Shown piece by piece: positions 58,981 to 64,000 of a DNA stretch of 64,000 nucleotides. The stretch covers positions 70,914,253 through 70,978,252 of the forward strand of contig CM042688.1 of NCBI GenBank assembly GCA_023614405.1, given 5' to 3'. The translations under genes and the position numbers were made by a program. The notes under the pieces were generated by a model, which was not told the DNA's origin, did no database searches, and saw only the letters and a program-made list of their open reading frames with translations. The stretch's first letter is position 1, and every line of letters begins with the position of its first letter. The stretch comes from Avena insularis (Eukaryota; Streptophyta; Magnoliopsida; Poales; Poaceae).

Positions 58981-59702
58981 ACACAAGGGGAACACGGAAC
59001 ATTGGAATTCAATAGGGATTATCTTATTTGCTACTGTTGAGTATCTAAACACTAGCACACAATAACATGTAAAACAGGTATCAACATCATATGTATAATG
59101 TGATATGATATGGTTCTTCTTGTGCCTTTATCTCCATCGAGCGCTCTGGCATAATCTCCATCTTGCCCTTGGTTTGATGCTAAGTCCACGATGCCTCCAC
59201 CAGGTCGTCCATCGGAACGATGAGTATTACTATACTACTTAGTAATAGAAAAGTAAACTACTTTACCTTTGTAACGACCAATGCCATATCATAATCACAT
59301 GTCCTCCTGTAAAATAAAGTTAGACGCCTCTACTTTATCTATTGCAAGTTTTACGTGGTTGTTAGGGCTTTCGCAATAGAACCGTTTCTAATCTATAAAC
59401 TTTCCAACCAAAACACGGATCCAGCAGTTGTCTCTACTACACCCATTTCGACGCCCTCCATTGTAAATGCTATATCAACTATCGAATGAGAGACAAACAT
59501 CCGTTAGCCACTTATACGGTACAAGCCGTATGTTGAGCGTGGAACCAGTCTCACGTACGAATATGCGTAAGGTCAGTCCGGGCCGCTTCATCAAACAATA
59601 CCGTGATATAAATAAGTACACATTAGAGGGTAACAACTAAGGGATCAATTTCTGCACAATACTTGTGCGTACTGGCCGTATAGCACTCCTATGCATAGAT
59701 CG
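58981..59702 (-). other. Element H2: leader (right part)
   Basis: Continuation of H2 after element B. No ORF. The block near 59325 (GACGCCTCTACTTTATC, then GTTTTACGTGG) matches the H1 leader near 19369. Confidence 0.75.
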
Positions 59703-59714
59703 GCTCTGATACCA
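59703..59714 (-). other. Element H2: primer-binding site (initiator Met tRNA)
   Basis: GCTCTGATACCA on the plus strand, one base from the 5' LTR. Confidence 0.92.
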
Positions 59715-59715
59715 C

Positions 59716-61763
59716 TGAAAGGGATCCGTAGCAGAAAACAAAAAAAATCCTGCGTTGGAACCCCAAAAACTGCTTAGGATCTATCTATGTAGTAATACAG
59801 TAACGGCCGATGCGTAGAGAATACATACCCTTGTAGACCGTACGCGTTAACGGTCCGAGGGGAACATGGTTGATGTAGTCGTACTCGTAGCCGACCTCAA
59901 GGTTGCGAAGCTCCTCGCATGTCACCCCTTGCTCCTTCTTCATCGTGCAGCAGCTCCGGCTCACGACATTTAAGCGCCCCAAGTGTTGCGCCTCGTGTCT
60001 TCGTACACATCCGGTGTACGATGAGACCTCCGTTTCCCCGATCCCGCCGGGAGTGCGGAAGTTGATATCTGGCTAGGAATCCCTGCAACGCAACGGCGTG
60101 TTGCAGGTGTGCCTTGTTCGCACAGCCTAGACTTGGGGTCATGATCACAAGGGCTAGAGAGAGAGGGAAGGAGAAAGTCAACCAAAAGACTTCTCCAAAT
60201 ATTGGTGTATTGGTGTATTTTAATCTCACCCATGGGCACCCCTTTATATAGGCTAAGGGGGTTTGACTTTCTCAAAGGCTAAGCCATGTGGGACTAATTG
60301 CTAAAGGAAAATGTATAGGAATTTTCGTCCAGCCAGATGGGCTAAATCCATTCTTCCCATCAGCTAAACGACAGCAAACAGTGTCCAGCCGGGTGGGCTT
60401 GGCACCTGTGGCGGCCCGGCTTCATGGCGTAGCCAGCAGTGGCTCGGCAAGCGGCGGTTGGCGCCAGGTGGTATTTGCTCCCCTGCGGCCCGTCTTGCCT
60501 TGCTACGCGTGGCCCGAATGGTCCGGCCTACTACGGTGGCGCTGGCAGCTTTGGCCGCTTCGCTGTCTGCGAGCCTTTATCCGCCGCTCACTCATGACAT
60601 GACCAATAGTAGCTAATGTATGGCGGCGATTATCTGCTGCCCACTTGGGCTTTGGTTGTTTTTCCTTTTCCTATTTTCTACAGCTTTTCTCCTAGGCTAA
60701 TTCCCTCCGGGGATTTGGCCTAATATAAAATTTGCTTTTATAAATATTAATTTAAATATTATTTAGAATATATTAATTCATAATTAACATATAATAAATG
60801 TATATTTAAATTCCCATTTATCCGAAAATACTTTTCTGGTCTTTTCCTTTATTCTTTATCCGAACAACTTTGGATCTCTCTGCAGAACATTTTCGGCTTT
60901 CTCTTTCTCTATTATGATTCCGTCTTACGAATGATCGCTCTCATCGTATCCTTAAGTTTATCCCCTCACGGCTCGAGAATGCTCTAGACATGATCTAAAT
61001 CAATGATCAATAGAGGGACCAGGGATATCTATGTGACCCCTATGCATTCCTGATGACAATATCGTTTGAACCGGTAAATGTAGCATCCATATTCCTTTTG
61101 TTTCTCGATACGACTTGTCTGAGATCCGATCATTGGTATCACATACCTTGTTCAATCTCGTTAACAACAAGTTCTGTTTTCTTATTACCGTGATATTACA
61201 TCCCCGTGACCGAGTCACATGTTGCAACTTATATGGATGTAATCTCGCCAAGTCGGTCGTATATATCTTTACCCGTCATGTGGGCGAACAAATCCCCCTC
61301 TTGACATATATTTCCTCTACGGTTCCTCCGAGTACCTGAACATACCTTTATAACCATTGTATTACCAAGTGGAGCTTGATACTATCTAAGCACTCTCGGG
61401 AGACTATGATTGATATAGCCTCACGGTCTAAGGAATTAGGAGTCTAGATTTAGCTGTTGCAACAATGAACTATATGACTTGATCATGTTGCAATCCTTCG
61501 AGGAATGTTCATCACATCATTCTCCAATGATATGACCCCATTGTCAATTGGCATAAATGCCCATGATCTTGAAACCCAAATCATCCTCATGACCAACGAA
61601 CTAGTATGAATAGAGGCTACTAGGGACTTGGTTGTTTCATACCACACCTGTACCAATGTTTCTACTTCATACAGTTATAGCACAATATGAAACTATTATA
61701 AACTAATTGAGATATGACAATAAAAACCTATTTATTATTTGCCTCTAGGGCATATCTCCTTCA
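59716..61763 (-). mobile_element. Element H2: 5' LTR
   Basis: 2048 bp, TGAAAGGGATCC to ATCTCCTTCA. TTTATATA at 60243-60250 gives TATATAAA on the minus strand as core promoter. The GC-rich part at 60390-60600 is more diverged from the partner LTR than the rest. Confidence 0.92.
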
Positions 61764-62429
61764 GATTGGTAACATGGCGGTGTGAGTGACCAGACGCGAG
61801 ACCGGCACATAGCTACTCGGCAGGACCTGGAGGAATCCACCAGTAGCGATCATGAGGCCGGTAGCAAAGGGCCGGTGAATGCGAGTGTATGGTCTCGCCA
61901 CAGATCTGAGTCTTGACTGGACAAGCCCTATGGTGGGTGCGACTGTCATGGTATTGGCCACGGCAGTCGCTACTAGGGGTAGCAATTGAGTTGATTGATT
62001 GCAAGAGCGAGTCGCCATCTGCGGGTCGAGATTGAGAGCAGACACAGGGTTTTACCCAAGTCCGGGCGACCTACTTCCTGCTTGATTATATTGATTGTGA
62101 GTGGATTACAAGGTAGGCAAGCTCGGCGAGTAGGCAGTGAGTCGCAAGGATGGGTTAGCTAATAGCTCGTGAGTACAATGACTATCCTAGGGACGTTTAT
62201 ATAGGGTCACCTCTCTAGGGTTTACAGGATTACAACCGAGTCAGTTAAGGTTTCGGAGGCTTTGACCTAATCCAACTAGATCTAGCTAGGCTTATAGGCC
62301 TTCTGCCTTCAGCCGTCTGGGCTTCATCGAAGTCTACTTCCACTCGTCATCCCTCTAGGCCTGTTTAGAGTAGTCTTGGGCTAGTCGAATCCAACCTCTG
62401 GGTATACCCCGATTGGCTTATCCCCATCA
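61764..62429 (-). mobile_element. Element G: leader and LTR remnant
   Basis: Beyond the H2 duplication, old gypsy sequence resumes. Read on the minus strand, 62030-62110 (TATATTGATTGTG and TTTTACCCAAGTCCGGGC in plus orientation) resembles the R/U5 region of common grass gypsy LTRs, and CTATATAAACG near 62200 is a TATA box. The LTR probably ends near CCCCATCA at 62429. The border between leader and LTR and any target duplication are not resolved. Confidence 0.45.
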
Positions 62430-63600
62430 AATACACCCGACGCCCTTTAGGAAGGACGGCGACACCCGTAGGCGTCACCACGCCAGTGTCTAGATGACAA
62501 AGATTTCTCTCGACCACTCAAAAAACCACTCCCGGACGCTTCGAATTGCTCAACCAAGCTTGCCGCCCACTAGCACACGCCACCACGGTCATGCAGTCTC
62601 CACTGTCGTCTCATCGTGAGCCACGTTACGAAGCCGGTAAAACAAAAAAGAGAAACTTCGGCAAGGGTCGGCGATACAGTAGCACGCGGGAGGGAACTGC
62701 CTCCACCACCAGTGGGCGGTAGCCGACTGGGTGCAACAATAGGGGCAAACCAGGCCCTCCCTAGCTCGTCCGAGCCTGGCTAGACTCGTGAAGCCCCGCC
62801 GCCGCACTGCAACAAGGGTGCCACCATAATCACCCAACACTAGTCCCTACCCTTTCGTCCACCAGTGGATCCACCACCATAGATCCCCGCCGCCAAGTAG
62901 TAGCGCCATCGCCACCGTGCTCACCCGGGCCAGCCAGACCGCCGCCGTCTGAGAAACACCACTGGCAAGGAAACGAGGTGCCGAGTTCGATCCCGCATGG
63001 CCGCCATCATGGCCTTGGGGGCATCCACGTGTCACTCTTGGCCAGCATCGCTGGGGGCACCGCCGACAGCAGATCCGGGCCCACCTAGCCCAGATCCAAC
63101 CCTAGAGTAGGCAAACAACACCGGCAGATCAGGCCCGCGGACCACGCTCCACCGAGCAGCAGGCAAACCGCCGCCGTCCTGACCCACACTGCCCGACATC
63201 GAACCCACCTCCTTCGTGCACAGGGGGAACCTCCTCCACCACGGCGCCCCTCCACCAATCACTGCAGATGCGGCCGGCCGAGGCCCGCGTCGCCCTGACC
63301 CGCGCCACCCAGTGAAGCCTCCGAAGCCGACCACCGGCGCGCACCACCACCTCGCCACCTGCCGCGCCGACATGCCATGGCACCCTACGACCGCGCCATG
63401 CCCAAGCCCGGAGGAGCTGTCCCGCATCCATTCCGCCGCGCGAGAGGGCGAAGAAACCTCGCTGACGTCAACACTGGCCAGGCTTCACCTGACCACGCCC
63501 TCTGGCGGCGAGGAGGAGGGAAAGGGAGGGGGAGACCGGCGACAGGAGGATTTAGGGTTTCCTCCCAGTCGCCACGCGGGGGGCGACGCGGGAGGGGAAG
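62430..63600. other. GC-rich stretch, repeat-like, unassigned
   Basis: Strongly GC-rich DNA with overlapping open frames of up to 141 codons on both strands (for example 63216-63641 plus, 63032-63427 minus). Their compositions are Arg-, Gly- and Pro-rich as expected from GC content alone. It resembles the 5' parts of grass LINEs or other repeats, but I cannot name it. No reliable gene. Confidence 0.3.
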
Positions 63601-63613
63601 GAGGTTTGGTCCC

Positions 63614-63676
63614 TGGGCCCAAATCTTTGGGCCTCAAATGATGCTAATACGGGATATGGTATTAAATCTTTGGGCC
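63614..63676 (+). promoter_or_regulatory. Three TGGGCC (site II-type) elements upstream of ubiquitin
   Basis: TGGGCC occurs at 63614-63619 (within the palindrome TGGGCCCA), 63628-63633 and 63671-63676. The last two sit in a direct repeat AAATCTTTGGGCCTC. TGGGCY motifs are known TCP-binding sites in promoters of plant housekeeping and growth genes. They lie about 160-220 bp upstream of the TATA box. Confidence 0.5.
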
Positions 63677-63830
63677 TCTGATGGTGTCGTACGAAACAGC
63701 CCGTATACTGTGTTAGGATCATCGCAACAAGACTCCTTGGTCCAACCGAGTCTCGATCGTAGCGGCCACGCTTCATGTCGGTAAGGGTTCCGGAGTTTCC
63801 GTACCGCCTGCGTTACGTGATAGTACACCC

Positions 63831-63838
63831 TATAAAAG
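63831..63838 (+). promoter_or_regulatory. Ubiquitin gene TATA box
   Basis: TATAAAAG lies 105 bp before the ATG, so a start of transcription near 63862 would give a leader of about 75 bases. TTACGTGA at 63814-63821 has an ACGT core of the bZIP-binding type. A short GAGAGAGAGA run lies in the leader. Confidence 0.75.
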
Positions 63839-63890
63839 AAGGACACCACGTCCACGATTCTCCTCAATATTTTTACACAACCATCGATAA

Positions 63891-64000
<110 letters not shown>

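Larger units (their letters stand above)
46339..61763 (-). mobile_element. Element H2: degenerate copia retrotransposon with nested element B
   Basis: LTRs at 46339-48410 and 59716-61763 with the 5 bp duplication GATTG outside (46334-46338 and 61764-61768). An iMet PBS next to the right LTR and a purine tract next to the left LTR set the minus orientation. The internal region (48411-51896 and 58981-59715) holds only relics of copia pol. It is interrupted by element B. The LTRs differ by many substitutions, clearly more than those of H1, so H2 is the older insertion. Leader blocks shared with H1 place it in a related Angela-like group. Confidence 0.93.

Noticed and set aside
9153..59714. tRNA genes suggested by GGTATCAGAGC and GGCGCC-type sequences
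   Set aside because: These are primer-binding sites of 12-20 bases next to LTRs; no cloverleaf can be formed with the flanks.
63032..63784. Overlapping GC-rich ORFs of 100-141 codons
   Set aside because: Long frames appear on both strands in several phases, as expected where GC content suppresses stop codons; no domain was recognised.

Overview
The window is plant nuclear DNA, most likely from a large-genome grass, probably of the cool-season (pooid) group. The reasons are a copia element of the Angela/BARE type, Athila/Tat-like gypsy elements whose primer-binding sites match tRNA-Asp, gypsy elements with very long LTRs, a Stowaway MITE, and the start of a plant ubiquitin gene at the right edge. 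Almost everything between the satellite array on the left and the ubiquitin gene on the right is retrotransposon, nested up to five deep. The species cannot be fixed from the sequence alone. No comparison was computed; similarity statements are by eye.

Layout. 1-3150 is a minisatellite of about 48-51 bp units with a 1321 bp higher-order period. 3151-5149 is unassigned or LINE-like sequence. An old minus-strand gypsy element, here called G, supplies the background: its gag is split between 5150-5807 and 45622-46338, and part of its LTR lies at 61764-62429. Element E (plus strand, LTR of about 3.3 kb, initiator-Met PBS) sits inside G: 5' LTR 5808-9148, decayed ORF1 and reverse transcriptase at 9.8-11.5 kb, and 3' LTR remnants at 43190-45621. 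Inside E lie an LTR-like fragment F (11789-12833 and 27804 to about 30525), the Athila-like element A within F (12834-27803, TSD CCTAC), and the copia element H1 within A's LTR (13053-21394, TSD ATAGG). 30526-34444 is an AT-rich, low-repeat stretch with a Stowaway MITE. Two truncated gypsy elements, C (34445-36688) and D (36689-43189), meet at an abrupt junction. A solo LTR (43667-45257, TSD TTACC) interrupts the E 3' LTR. A second copia element, H2 (46339-61763, TSD GATTG), sits in G and carries element B (51897-58975, TSD TGCAC). After the G LTR and a GC-rich stretch comes a ubiquitin promoter and the first 21 codons of ubiquitin.

How the parts relate. The only clearly functional host gene is ubiquitin. 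H1 keeps the complete copia order gag-protease-integrase-RT-RNase H, but its frame is broken by three nonsense codons and at least two indels. A, B and D keep LTRs and priming sites but have no recognisable pol, so they would have depended on other elements. A, B and D share a small noncoding block that can fold into a hairpin in A and D, and A and B share most of their 3' internal region while differing in gag and in half of the LTR. I found no CRISPR array, defence system, operon or other wholly new system. The most unusual signals are the higher-order satellite, the LTR that has absorbed a PBS-like segment, the covarying hairpin, and the patchwork LTR of element B.
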